From Candidatus Microthrix subdominans (GTDB taxonomy: Bacteria; Actinomycetota; Acidimicrobiia; Acidimicrobiales; Microtrichaceae), in NCBI GenBank assembly GCA_016719385.1, contig JADJZA010000001.1:1178001-1242000 (forward strand): a stretch of 64,000 bases of DNA, given 5' to 3'. Of the stretch, positions 30,650 to 40,180 are shown piece after piece. Each line of letters starts with the position of its first letter. Position 1 is the stretch's first letter. The position numbers and the translations under genes were made by a program. Under the pieces are notes generated by a model. That model was not told where the DNA came from, did not search any database, and saw only the letters and a program-made list of their open reading frames with translations.

Positions 30650-31513
30650 GTGGTCGGCGGCGCCTCGCTCGCTCCGTCCACCCGGGCGGCGTACCGACGT
30701 GACCTCGAGGGGTTCATCGACCACTGCGGCGCATCGGGCATCACCCGGCCCGCCCAGCTGGGGCGCGACGACGTGCGGGCCTGGCTGCGAAGACGCGCCG
30801 ACGATGGGCTGGCCCCGGCCACCCTGGCTCGATCGCTGGCCTCGGTGCGGCATCTGGTTCGATGGCACCGCCGGGAGGGAACGCTCGAGGGCGACCCCAC
30901 CGCCGGGCTCAGCGCACCTCGAGGCGCCCAGCGCCTACCCCGCGTGCTGCGCGCCGACGAGCTTGGCCAATTGCTCGACGAGGACGCCAACCCCGAACGC
31001 CCGACCGCGGCCCGCGACGACGCCATCCTCGAGCTGTTGTACGGCTCCGGGCTGCGGGTGTCTGAGCTGTGCGGCATCGACCTGGGCGATCTCGACCTTG
31101 AGCGCGGCCTGGCCCGCGTCCTGGGCAAGGGCTCCAAGGAGCGCCTGGTGCCGGTCGGGGACGCTGCGGTGGCGGCACTCAGGGCACACGTCGCAAGCGC
31201 CGAGGCCCAGCTCGTCGGCGACGGTCCGGCCCACCTGGCCGCCGGCTGCGGGCCGGAGCTGTTCCGCAACGCCCGTGGCAAGCGGTTGGCCCCCCGCGAC
31301 GTTCGGCGCATCGTCGATCGCCGCTCGCCCGTTCTCACCCATCCCCATGCGCTCCGTCACAGTTTCGCCACCCACCTGCTCGACGGTGGGGCCGATCTGC
31401 GTTCGGTACAAGAGCTGCTGGGCCATGCCGACCTGGAGACGACCCAGATCTATACGCACGTCAGCCGGGAACGCATGCGGGCCGCCGTGCACTCCGCACA
31501 CCCCAGAGCCTGA
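30650..31513 (+). CDS. xerC: Tyrosine recombinase XerC
   Basis: A 287-residue site-specific recombinase resolving chromosome dimers at dif with XerD. The N-terminal SAM-like domain (to about 90) and catalytic domain are complete: Arg136 (GSGLRVSEL), Lys in KGSKERLVP (160/163), His233 and Arg236 (HALRHSFATHLL), His259 (LLGHADLETTQ) and nucleophile Tyr268 (IYTHVS). GTG 30650 is the first standard start in frame; homology begins only a few residues later. It lies in the dprA-xerC-M23-rpsB order seen in mycobacteria, which supports housekeeping XerC rather than an integrase. Confidence 0.93.
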   Translation: MVGGASLAPSTRAAYRRDLEGFIDHCGASGITRPAQLGRDDVRAWLRRRADDGLAPATLARSLASVRHLVRWHRREGTLEGDPTAGLSAPRGAQRLPRVLRADELGQLLDEDANPERPTAARDDAILELLYGSGLRVSELCGIDLGDLDLERGLARVLGKGSKERLVPVGDAAVAALRAHVASAEAQLVGDGPAHLAAGCGPELFRNARGKRLAPRDVRRIVDRRSPVLTHPHALRHSFATHLLDGGADLRSVQELLGHADLETTQIYTHVSRERMRAAVHSAHPRA

Positions 31514-31562
31514 TCGAAGCGTTGCGGTGCCCTCACCCGCGACGCTGAGCGGGTGAGGCGCC

Positions 31563-32132
31563 GTGCTGCGCGCAGCCTTGGTGGTGCTGGCGCTGTCGAC
31601 GACGCCGTTGCCGTCGGCCGTGTCGTTCCGGTCGGAGAGCGACGTCCGGCCGATGCGCAACGCCAGCATTGCCGCTGACGCCCCCAGGTCATTCGACCAG
31701 CCGTCGCAGCCCGAAGATCGCCAGGTGGACAGCGGTCCCCGCTGGGATGGATCTCGACCCCGTTTCGTCCCGCCGGTGGACGCGCCGGTGGCCGACCCGT
31801 TTCGGGCGCCGGAGGGGCCCTATGGGCCCGGCAACCGCGGCATCGAGTACGCAACGGCACCGGGAACTGCGGTGCGGGCGATCGGGTCGGGCGTCGTCGC
31901 CTTCGCCGGATCGGTGGCTGGACGCGGTGTGGTCTCGATCGATCACCCGTCCGGGTTGCGCAGCACCTACACCGGCCTCGCCCAGATCACCGTGGTCGTC
32001 GGGGCTCCGGTTGCCCAGCGCGACATGGTGGGGCGCACCGCGACGCACCTGCACCTCGGGTTGCGCGACGGGCGGCGCTACCTCGACCCGGCCGCCTTCT
32101 TCGGCGGCGCCCGGGCGGTCCTGGTCGAATAG
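31563..32132 (+). CDS. M23-like peptidase domain protein, first metal ligand apparently missing
   Basis: A 189-residue exported protein (hydrophobic MLRAALVVLALSTTPLPSAV start) with a LytM/M23 fold: RFVPPVDAPVADPFRAPEGPYGPGNRGIEYATAPGTAV, VVSIDHPSGLRSTYTGL and THLHLGLRDG. In active M23 enzymes the first two zinc ligands are H-x3-D (HxGIDI); here the equivalent is N-R-G-I-E, with His replaced by Asn and Asp by Glu. The HxH pair (THLHL) is kept. It may be a non-catalytic amidase activator like EnvC/NlpD. A homologous M23 gene sits beside rpsB in mycobacteria. Confidence 0.85.
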   Translation: MLRAALVVLALSTTPLPSAVSFRSESDVRPMRNASIAADAPRSFDQPSQPEDRQVDSGPRWDGSRPRFVPPVDAPVADPFRAPEGPYGPGNRGIEYATAPGTAVRAIGSGVVAFAGSVAGRGVVSIDHPSGLRSTYTGLAQITVVVGAPVAQRDMVGRTATHLHLGLRDGRRYLDPAAFFGGARAVLVE

Positions 32133-32223
32133 ACGGGGCCTCGCCGTCGAGTGGGTGGCCCCTGTGCCCAAGGGTTAGCATCTCCGGTCGGCCCAAACGG
32201 GTCGATCACCCAACCCATCACCA

Positions 32224-32286
32224 CCCGGGCGCACCTTCGGTCGCCTTGCGCGCATCGCCCCCGGGATTCGTCGAACCGAAGGAAGG
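32224..32286 (+). promoter_or_regulatory. Structured rpsB leader with helix over the Shine-Dalgarno
   Basis: CCTTCGGT (32234-32241) is perfectly complementary to ACCGAAGG (32275-32282), which overlaps the SD GGAAGG (32281-32286). Two CCCGGG segments (32224-32229, 32260-32265) could pair as well, in a crossing (pseudoknot) arrangement. A -10-like TAGCAT (32176-32181) would give a leader of about 110 nt. Autoregulation by S2 is plausible. Confidence 0.5.
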
Positions 32287-32296
32287 AACCACCACC

Positions 32297-33367
32297 ATGG
32301 CCCCAGTAGTCACCATGAAGGAACTCCTCGATGCGGGCGTCCACTTCGGACACCAGACCCGCCGTTGGAACCCGAAGATGCAGCGCTTCATTTACGGGGA
32401 GCGCAACGGCATCTACCTCATCGACCTTCGCCAGACCCTCGAGCGGGTCCGTGACTCGTACATCTTCGTGCGGGACCTGGTGGCCGACGGTGGTTCGGTG
32501 ATGTTCATCGGTACCAAAAAGCAGGCCCAGGACTCGGTGCAGAGCTACGCCGAGCGGTGCGGCATGCCCTATGTCAACCAGCGCTGGCTGGGCGGCATGC
32601 TGACCAACTTTGAGACCATCTCCAAGCGGATCTCAAAGATGAAGGAGTACCAGCGCATGCGCGACTCCGGTGAGTTTGAGGCCATGCCTAAGAAGGAAGC
32701 GCTGCTGCTCACCCGCGAGCTGGCCAAGCTGGAGCGTTACCTGTATGGCATCCGCGACCTGGAGTCGCTGCCGGACGCGGTGTTCATCCTGGACACCAAG
32801 AAGGAAGACATCGCGGTGACCGAGGCCAACAAGCTGGGCCTGCCGATCGTTGCGGTGGTCGATACCAACTGCGACCCGGACATCATCAGCTACGTGATTC
32901 CGGGCAACGACGACGCCATCCGTTCCGGAGCCCTGATGAGCCGCGTGATCTCCGACGCGGTCAACGAGGGTCGCCAGATCCGCAACAAGCGCGGCCACGG
33001 CGAACCCAAGGATGCAGGTGGCGCCCCCGAGGCCCCCAAGCCCGTCGAGCGCACGCCCGAAGAGCAGGCCGCGCACCAGGCCGCCCAGGATCAGGCCCGG
33101 AACGAGGCTGCTGCCCAGGCCGCCGAGCGCGAGCGCCGTCTCAACGAGCCCCTCGAGTCGCCGGCGAAGGATGCAGGGGCTGCGAAGGCCTCCGAGGATC
33201 AGAGCTCCGAGACCGTGGCCGAGCCTGCGCCGGTGGAGGAGGCCGAGGTCAAGGCTGCGCCCGAGGCCTCACCGGCCGACGTCGCCGCAGTGGCTGCCGA
33301 AGACGAGAAGAGCACAGCGGACGCTGCGACCAACCCAGCGGAAGCCAAGCAGGCGGAGGAAGCATGA
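32297..33367 (+). CDS. rpsB: 30S ribosomal protein uS2
   Basis: uS2 binds between head and body of the 30S subunit and recruits bS1 in many bacteria. The core (about 1-230) is canonical: MKELLDAGVHFGHQTRRWNPKM, YIYGERNGIYLIDLRQT-like segment, WLGGMLTNF, VDTNCDP and NDDAIRS. A roughly 120-residue Glu/Ala/Pro/Lys-rich C-terminal extension makes it 356 residues, against about 240 in E. coli; such tails are usual in actinobacteria. GAAGGAAGG lies 10 bp before the ATG and is partly covered by the leader helix. The stop overlaps tsf (ATGA). Confidence 0.98.
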   Translation: MAPVVTMKELLDAGVHFGHQTRRWNPKMQRFIYGERNGIYLIDLRQTLERVRDSYIFVRDLVADGGSVMFIGTKKQAQDSVQSYAERCGMPYVNQRWLGGMLTNFETISKRISKMKEYQRMRDSGEFEAMPKKEALLLTRELAKLERYLYGIRDLESLPDAVFILDTKKEDIAVTEANKLGLPIVAVVDTNCDPDIISYVIPGNDDAIRSGALMSRVISDAVNEGRQIRNKRGHGEPKDAGGAPEAPKPVERTPEEQAAHQAAQDQARNEAAAQAAERERRLNEPLESPAKDAGAAKASEDQSSETVAEPAPVEEAEVKAAPEASPADVAAVAAEDEKSTADAATNPAEAKQAEEA

Positions 33368-34161
33368 GCGAGGTCACCGCCAAGGACGTCAAGTCGCTGC
33401 GCGATGCCACCGGCGCCGGGATGATGGATGCCAAGCGCGCCCTGGTGGCCGCCGACGGCGACCGTGACAAGGCCGCCCGGATCCTGCGGGAAAAGGGCCT
33501 GACCAAGGTCGCGGCGCTCGAGGACCGAGAGAACAATGAGGGCGCCGTCGCCATGGCGACCGAAGGCAACTCCGCCGCGATGGTGCAGCTGAAATCCGAG
33601 ACCGACTTCTCGGCGAAGGCCGATGACTTCATCGAACTGGCTCAGAAGATGGCGGATGCCGTCCTGGCACGCGGGCCCGAGGCCGTCTCCGAGCTCAATG
33701 ACGAGCTCGACAGCCTGAAGCTGGCCAAGCGCGAGAACATCGAGATCGGCTCGGCGGTGCGTTTCGAGGCCGCCGACGGCAACCTGCTGGACGCCTACCT
33801 GCACGTCCAGGACGGCCGCGGCGTCAACGGCGTGCTGTTGGAGGTCACCGGCACCGACGACGCCGAACTGGCCCACGAAGTGGCCCTGCACGTCGCCTTT
33901 GCCAAGCCGACGGCGATGACCCGCGATGAGGTCTCCTCCGATCTGGCGGCCAAGGCCTTGCAGAGCTTCGAGGAGCTGACGCGCAAGGAGGGCAAGCCCG
34001 AACAGGCCGTGCCCAAGATCGTTCAAGGCCGTATGTCCTCCTGGTACGCCGAGCGGGTGCTTCCGGAACAAGGAATGTTCGGCGAGAAGCAGACCGTCGA
34101 CGAGCGCCTCGGTGAGGCCAGCGTCGTTCGCTTCGCTCAGGCGATCATCGGCGAGTCCTAA
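33364..34161 (+). CDS. tsf: Elongation factor Ts
   Basis: Nucleotide-exchange factor for EF-Tu. UBA-like N-terminus (VKSLRDATGAGMMDAKRALVAADGD), then KGLTKVAAL and the TDFSAKADDF motif (classically TDFVAKN) that inserts into EF-Tu, followed by two core subdomains. 265 residues is typical for actinobacteria. Translationally coupled to rpsB by a 4-bp overlap. Confidence 0.98.
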   Translation: MSEVTAKDVKSLRDATGAGMMDAKRALVAADGDRDKAARILREKGLTKVAALEDRENNEGAVAMATEGNSAAMVQLKSETDFSAKADDFIELAQKMADAVLARGPEAVSELNDELDSLKLAKRENIEIGSAVRFEAADGNLLDAYLHVQDGRGVNGVLLEVTGTDDAELAHEVALHVAFAKPTAMTRDEVSSDLAAKALQSFEELTRKEGKPEQAVPKIVQGRMSSWYAERVLPEQGMFGEKQTVDERLGEASVVRFAQAIIGES

Positions 34162-34226
34162 CGCCGGTTGCCGATGTCGGGTCCGGCGCACTGGTCGTCC
34201 GGGCCCAACCGCGCAAGGATGGAGAC

Positions 34227-34952
34227 GTGATGGAGAAGCCACGCTGGTCCCGGGTACTGCTGAAGCTTTCGGGTGAGGCATTCGCCGGCGAGGCCGGCAA
34301 CGGCATCGACGGCGACGTGGTCACCCGCCTGGCCACCGACATCGTCAACGTCAAGGCGCGCTTCGACGTGGCCCTGGCCGTCGTCGTCGGTGGCGGCAAC
34401 ATCTGGCGGGGCCTGACCGGCGCAGGCGCCGGCATGGATCGGGCCCAGGCCGACTACATGGGCATGCTGGCGACCGCGATCAACGCGCTGGCGCTCCAGG
34501 AGACGCTGGAGCGCCTGGGCCAGGAGACCCGGGTCCAGTCGGCGATCCACATGCAACAGGTGGCCGAGCCCTACATCCGGCGGCGGGCCATGCGGCACCT
34601 GGAAAAGGACCGCGTGGTCATCTTCGCCGCCGGCACCGGCAACCCGTTTTTCACCACCGACACAGCGGCTGCCCTGCGGGCGGTCGAGATCGACGCCGAG
34701 GTGATGCTGAAGGGCACCCACTCCGGCACCGAGGGCGTCTATACGGCGGACCCCAAGCTGGATCCGGACGCAGAGCTGCTGCGGGAGGTCAGCTACCTCG
34801 ACGTGCTGTCGAAGGGCCTCAACGTGATGGACTCCACCGCCACCAGCCTGTGCATGGACAACGAACTGCCGATCGTCGTGTTCGACCTGATGGGCGCCGG
34901 CAACCTGACCGGGCTGCTGGCCGGCGAGGATATCGGCACGCTCGTCAGCTAG
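34227..34952 (+). CDS. pyrH: UMP kinase
   Basis: Converts UMP to UDP; hexameric amino-acid-kinase-family enzyme of pyrimidine synthesis, allosterically controlled by GTP/UTP. LLKLSGEAFAG (phosphate loop), VVVGGGNIWRG, ADYMGMLATAINALAL, VIFAAGTGNPFFTTDTAAALRA and LKGTHSGTEGVYTADPK identify it. 241 residues. Start GTG 34227 or ATG 34230, with GGAG just upstream. Follows tsf by 65 bp in the conserved rpsB-tsf-pyrH-frr order. Confidence 0.97.
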   Translation: MMEKPRWSRVLLKLSGEAFAGEAGNGIDGDVVTRLATDIVNVKARFDVALAVVVGGGNIWRGLTGAGAGMDRAQADYMGMLATAINALALQETLERLGQETRVQSAIHMQQVAEPYIRRRAMRHLEKDRVVIFAAGTGNPFFTTDTAAALRAVEIDAEVMLKGTHSGTEGVYTADPKLDPDAELLREVSYLDVLSKGLNVMDSTATSLCMDNELPIVVFDLMGAGNLTGLLAGEDIGTLVS

Positions 34953-35040
34953 CTGGGCTGCCGCTTGGCGGCGGGCGTCCGTGCCGATGTGGCACCCGTC
35001 CCCGCTCTGTGCGTTCGGCCTCGGTAGTGTGGGCTGAGAC

Positions 35041-35610
35041 ATGAGCGAAGAACTGGTGACCCTCATTTGCGATGATGCCTCGGAGCGCATGGAGCGCGCC
35101 GTGGCCCACACCCGGTCCGACCTGGCGTCGATTCGAACCGGTCGGGCCAGCCCGGCGCTGGTCGAGAAGCTGCCGGTCGACTACTACGGCTCGATCGTGC
35201 CGCTGCAACAGCTGGCGTCCTTCTCGGTCCCCGACGCTCGCATGCTGGTCGTCACCCCCTTCGACAAGGGTTCGATGGGGGCGGTCGAGCGGGCGATCCA
35301 GGAATCCAACCTGGGGTTGAACCCGAGCAACGACGGCGTCAACATCCGCCTCGCCTTTCCGCAGCTCACCGAGGAGCGGCGCAAGGAGTTCGTGCGTCTC
35401 GCTCGTCAGAAGGCGGAGGACGGCAAGAACTCGCTGCGCGGCACCAGGCGAGACGCCCGCAAGGAGGTCGAATCGCTTGAGAAGGCCGGCGACATCTCCG
35501 AGGACGAGCTGCACCGCGCCATCGAGCGCATCGACAAGGTGGCGAAGGCGTTCGAGATCCAGGTGGACCAGGCGATCGACGCCAAGACCACCGATTTGAT
35601 GGAGGTCTGA
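35041..35610 (+). CDS. frr: Ribosome recycling factor
   Basis: With EF-G, splits post-termination ribosomes. The 189 residues give the typical triple-helix bundle: RTGRASPALVEKLPVDYYGS, PLQQLASFSVPDARMLVVTPFDKG, then IRLAFPQLTEERRKEFVRLARQKAEDGKNSLRGTRRDA. TAGTGT (35025-35030) 10 nt before the ATG suggests its own leaderless promoter in addition to readthrough from pyrH. Confidence 0.98.
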   Translation: MSEELVTLICDDASERMERAVAHTRSDLASIRTGRASPALVEKLPVDYYGSIVPLQQLASFSVPDARMLVVTPFDKGSMGAVERAIQESNLGLNPSNDGVNIRLAFPQLTEERRKEFVRLARQKAEDGKNSLRGTRRDARKEVESLEKAGDISEDELHRAIERIDKVAKAFEIQVDQAIDAKTTDLMEV

Positions 35611-35691
35611 TGACGATGGTGGGTGGGCAACCACGCTGGACCCTCCGGCCGCTTCGTGCGGCACGGCCAGACGAGGCAGGGGAGTAGCGCC

Positions 35692-37242
35692 ATGGCAGGA
35701 CCAGACGACGACGATCCGTTTGCATCGTGGTTCGATGAGAGCGACACCGGTTCGCTCGTGCGACCGGAGGATGCAGCCGGGCCCGACGACGGCTTCGAGT
35801 TGCCCGACTGGTCGGCGCCCCCGACCGGGCAGGTGCCCTCTGTGGTGAGCACCGGCCAGAACGAGCCGGCGACCGGGCCGGTGTATCGGGGCGAGAGCCA
35901 AACCCGGGGTGATGATGTGCCGATGGACTTCGACGATCTTGCCGATACCCACCTTCGCGTGGGCGCCCTCGACGACGAGGGGCAGGATCCCGAGGACAAC
36001 CCGTATCTGTCGGACAACTACTCGATCGACCCCGGTCAGCAGCCTCGGGTGAGCGACCCGGAGGGCGACGGCCCCTCGACCGAGGTGTCCGCCTCGCTGG
36101 TGCCACCGCCGCCCGGACGGAGCGCTCCCCGCGCACGAGAGGAGCCGGCTCCCCGCCGTCCCGCTCCCGTTCCCGATGGGCCCCGGCGCGCCCCGGCAGG
36201 CCCCGCAGGGCCGCGCACCTCCTCGTCCTCCGCTCCACCCCAGGCACCCGGGGGTCCACGCCCATCCCGCCGTCCATCCCCCGACCAGGGCAACGGTCCG
36301 CCCTCCGGACGGCAGCGTCGTCCGGCGCCCGCCCCTGACGACGGCGGCCGTCCCTCGCCGACCCCTCGAGCCCGCCGGCCCGAGGACGGGAGCAGCGGGG
36401 ATCGGAACCTTCCCCAGGCGATCATGGTCGGCGTCGGTCTGGTGGCCGTTGGCGTCTTGGCGTTCTGGCTCGGCCAGATTCCGGCGATGATCCTCATCGT
36501 CGTCGTCCTTGGGGTGTCGGGCACCGAGATGATGGGTGCGCTGCACCGCGGTGGCTATACCCCGGCCGGACTGGTCGGCCTCGCCGGCATCGTCGGGCTG
36601 GTCATCGGCGCCTATCAGGTGGGCTCTGCGGCCTATCCGATCGTGTTGGGCCTGGCGGTCATGTCCGGCATGATGTGGTACCTGTTCGTCTCCCCCGGGG
36701 ACCAACCGGTTCAGAACCTCGGCGCAACGATGCTCGGCATGCTCTACGTCGGCGGCCTCGGCAGCTTCGCTGCCCTGCTGATCGGCCTCGGTCGCGCCTC
36801 CCCCGATGGCAAGGGCGGCGCCTGGTTGCTCTTCGGTGCGGTCGTCGCAGCGGTCACCTACGACACCGCCGGCTACTTCATCGGTAAGACGCTGGGGGCG
36901 TCACCGCTCGGCGGTGCCCTGCGCGCCGTTAGCCCCAACAAAACCCAGGAAGGCCTGCTCGGTGGAGTGGTCGTGTCGATCCTCGTCACGTTCATCTACC
37001 TGACGGTCACCTCGCCGGGGCTGCTCGGCAGCGAGAGCTTCTCCACCCGCACGGCCCTGTTTGCGGTGTTGTGTCCCCTGGCTGCCCCGTTGGGCGACCT
37101 GGCCGAGTCGATGCTCAAGCGCGATCTTCAGGTCAAGGACATGGGCACGGTCCTGCCGTCCCACGGCGGCGTGCTCGATCGCTTCGACGCACTGCTGTTC
37201 GTGCTGCCGGTTGCGTACTTCGTCACCGTCACCGGCTGGTAA
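35692..37242 (+). CDS. cdsA: Phosphatidate cytidylyltransferase with long disordered N-terminus
   Basis: Makes CDP-diacylglycerol from phosphatidic acid and CTP, the entry to phosphatidylglycerol, cardiolipin and PI. The membrane domain (about 240-516) has multiple spans and the CDS signature LGDLAESMLKRDLQVKDMG...SHGGVLDRFDALLF. The first roughly 235 residues are disordered, Asp/Pro/Arg-rich and not part of the enzyme (typical CdsA is about 270-300 residues). ATG 35692 is preceded by GGGGAG at good distance; an open frame from 35623 has no RBS. Between frr and dxr, the usual actinobacterial order. Confidence 0.95.
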   Translation: MAGPDDDDPFASWFDESDTGSLVRPEDAAGPDDGFELPDWSAPPTGQVPSVVSTGQNEPATGPVYRGESQTRGDDVPMDFDDLADTHLRVGALDDEGQDPEDNPYLSDNYSIDPGQQPRVSDPEGDGPSTEVSASLVPPPPGRSAPRAREEPAPRRPAPVPDGPRRAPAGPAGPRTSSSSAPPQAPGGPRPSRRPSPDQGNGPPSGRQRRPAPAPDDGGRPSPTPRARRPEDGSSGDRNLPQAIMVGVGLVAVGVLAFWLGQIPAMILIVVVLGVSGTEMMGALHRGGYTPAGLVGLAGIVGLVIGAYQVGSAAYPIVLGLAVMSGMMWYLFVSPGDQPVQNLGATMLGMLYVGGLGSFAALLIGLGRASPDGKGGAWLLFGAVVAAVTYDTAGYFIGKTLGASPLGGALRAVSPNKTQEGLLGGVVVSILVTFIYLTVTSPGLLGSESFSTRTALFAVLCPLAAPLGDLAESMLKRDLQVKDMGTVLPSHGGVLDRFDALLFVLPVAYFVTVTGW

Positions 37243-37284
37243 GGGCAGAGCCCACATGATCGATCGAGCTCGGGCAGAGCCCGC

Positions 37285-37290
<6 letters not shown>
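37243..37290 (+). repeat. 19-bp direct repeat covering the dxr start
   Basis: GGGCAGAGCCC[A/G]CATGATC occurs at 37243-37261 and 37272-37290, 29-bp period, one mismatch. Each copy holds GGGC-AGA-GCCC, itself a small hairpin, and an ATG. The first ATG opens a 10-codon frame (MIDRARAEPA) whose TGA overlaps the dxr ATG. Confidence 0.85.
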
Positions 37291-38436
<1,146 letters not shown>

Positions 38437-38451
38437 GGAGACTTCCGCCTG

Positions 38452-40110
38452 ATGACCGACGTGAGCGATACCCGCAGCACGCTGCCCGACGAGCCTCCGG
38501 CCGAGGGCGCTGATCAACCGACGAACGAGCGGAAGTCCAAGGCCGGAACGACCGTGACGAGCACCAACACGGTGCCGGACGGAACGCTGGACGAGCCGGA
38601 CATGGAACGGGCCGGGGTCTGGCGCCTGGCGCTGGTCGTCGCTGCGCTGGTCGCCCTGTGGTGGTGGCAGGGATGGGCCCTCGTCGTCGTGATCCTGGCC
38701 CTGCTGTTCATGATCACCATGCACGAGCTGGGCCACTACCTCATGGCCAAGCGGGCCGGCATGAAGGTCACGCAGTTCTTCATCGGCTTCGGGCCCCGGA
38801 TCTGGTCGACCCAACGAGGCGAGACCGAGTACGGCATCCGAGCCATCCCCGCCGGTGCTTTCGTCAAGGTGCCAGGCATGCTGCGCGACGAGGAGGTGTC
38901 GGCCTCGGACGAGGCCCGCTCCTACCGCCAGGCTTCCTTCAAGGATCGGGTGGCGATGGCATCGGCCGGTTCGGCCATGCACTTTTTGATGGCTTTCATC
39001 TTGTTGTTCGCCCACTTCGCCTTCTTCGACCAGGCCGATCCGGACGTGTGGTCGGTCGAGTCGGTCGTGCCGGGTTCGGCCGCCGCCGAGGCCGGCATGG
39101 CATCGGGCGACCGGGTGCTCTCGGTCGACGGCGCCAAGGTCGGTGGCCAGGAGGACCTCAGCGACGAGGTACGCGCCCGTCCGGGCGAGACGGTACCGAT
39201 CGTCGTCGAACGGGACGGCAAGACCCTGGACCTGACGGCCACCCTCGGTACCCGGGCGTCGGTCATCGGCACGGTGGGGGAGGACCTCAGCCTGTTCTTC
39301 ATCGGCGACCAAGCGGTCGTCAAGGGCTACGGCGAGCGCGGCGACAAGGCGGGCCTCAGCGAGGACGCCGTCATCACCGAGATCAACGACGTGCCGATCA
39401 ACTCGGCAGTTGACCTGAAGGCCGCCACCAAGGCAGCGGCCGGCGGGGTGCTGGAGATCGACTACGTGGCCGATGGCGAAACACGCACCCAGAGCACCTA
39501 CCTGAAGCTCGGCAAGGCGGTCGCCGCCACCGAGCCCGAAGGCATGATCGGCACGACATCGGGATACGCCGAGGTTGGCAAAAACCCGGTCGAGGCGGCC
39601 GGCGCCTCGGTGACCACCTTCTGGCAGCTGTCGCGGGACTCGGTCACCGGCCTGGTGACCGTGTTGAACCCGGCCAACCTGGTCGACTTCTTCGGTCGGG
39701 CGGCCACCACCGGGCCCTCCGGCGGCAACGTGTCGGACGAGCCGACCCCGGCTGCGACCGCCCGCCAGGCGAGCATGGAGCAGGACGCAACCCGTCCGAT
39801 GAGCCTGATCGGCGCCACCTCGATCGCCACCGGGCTTGCCGAGGTGGACTGGGGGCAACTGCTGCTGCTGCTCGCCGTGCTCAACATCTTCATCGGGTTG
39901 TTCAACTTGGTGCCCCTGTTGCCGTTCGACGGGGGGCACATCGCCATCGCCTTCTACGAGCGCATCCGCGAGAAGTTGAAGGGCGACGGCCGTCGCTACT
40001 TCATCGACCCCGCCAAGATGTACCCGGTGGCGGTGATCGTGGTCGGCGTGTTGGGGCTGCTCTTCCTCAGTACGGTGTATATGGACGTGGTGAGCCCGAT
40101 CAAACTCTGA
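38452..40110 (+). CDS. rseP: Site-2 protease RseP (intramembrane metalloprotease)
   Basis: A 552-residue membrane protease of regulated intramembrane proteolysis, typically cleaving anti-sigma factors and signal-peptide remnants. The HELGH motif (His91, Glu92, His95) is in the first core span; the third zinc ligand motif appears as NLVPLLPFDGGH near residue 490. Two PDZ-like regions (around VVPGSAAAEAGMASGDRVLSVDG and GDKAGLSEDAVITEINDVPIN) lie between. An extra roughly 50-residue polar N-terminus precedes the first span. The order dxr-rseP-ispG is conserved in actinobacteria. Confidence 0.95.
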   Translation: MTDVSDTRSTLPDEPPAEGADQPTNERKSKAGTTVTSTNTVPDGTLDEPDMERAGVWRLALVVAALVALWWWQGWALVVVILALLFMITMHELGHYLMAKRAGMKVTQFFIGFGPRIWSTQRGETEYGIRAIPAGAFVKVPGMLRDEEVSASDEARSYRQASFKDRVAMASAGSAMHFLMAFILLFAHFAFFDQADPDVWSVESVVPGSAAAEAGMASGDRVLSVDGAKVGGQEDLSDEVRARPGETVPIVVERDGKTLDLTATLGTRASVIGTVGEDLSLFFIGDQAVVKGYGERGDKAGLSEDAVITEINDVPINSAVDLKAATKAAAGGVLEIDYVADGETRTQSTYLKLGKAVAATEPEGMIGTTSGYAEVGKNPVEAAGASVTTFWQLSRDSVTGLVTVLNPANLVDFFGRAATTGPSGGNVSDEPTPAATARQASMEQDATRPMSLIGATSIATGLAEVDWGQLLLLLAVLNIFIGLFNLVPLLPFDGGHIAIAFYERIREKLKGDGRRYFIDPAKMYPVAVIVVGVLGLLFLSTVYMDVVSPIKL

Positions 40111-40180
40111 TCCCGGCAGACCCGGAACGACCAAGCACGAGGACGGTCCAGCTACCGGGCGGTCCCAGACAAAGGACGGC

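Noticed and set aside
30650..31513. Phage integrase
   Set aside because: Gene order dprA-xerC-M23-rpsB and sequence match the housekeeping XerC; no attachment site or phage genes nearby.
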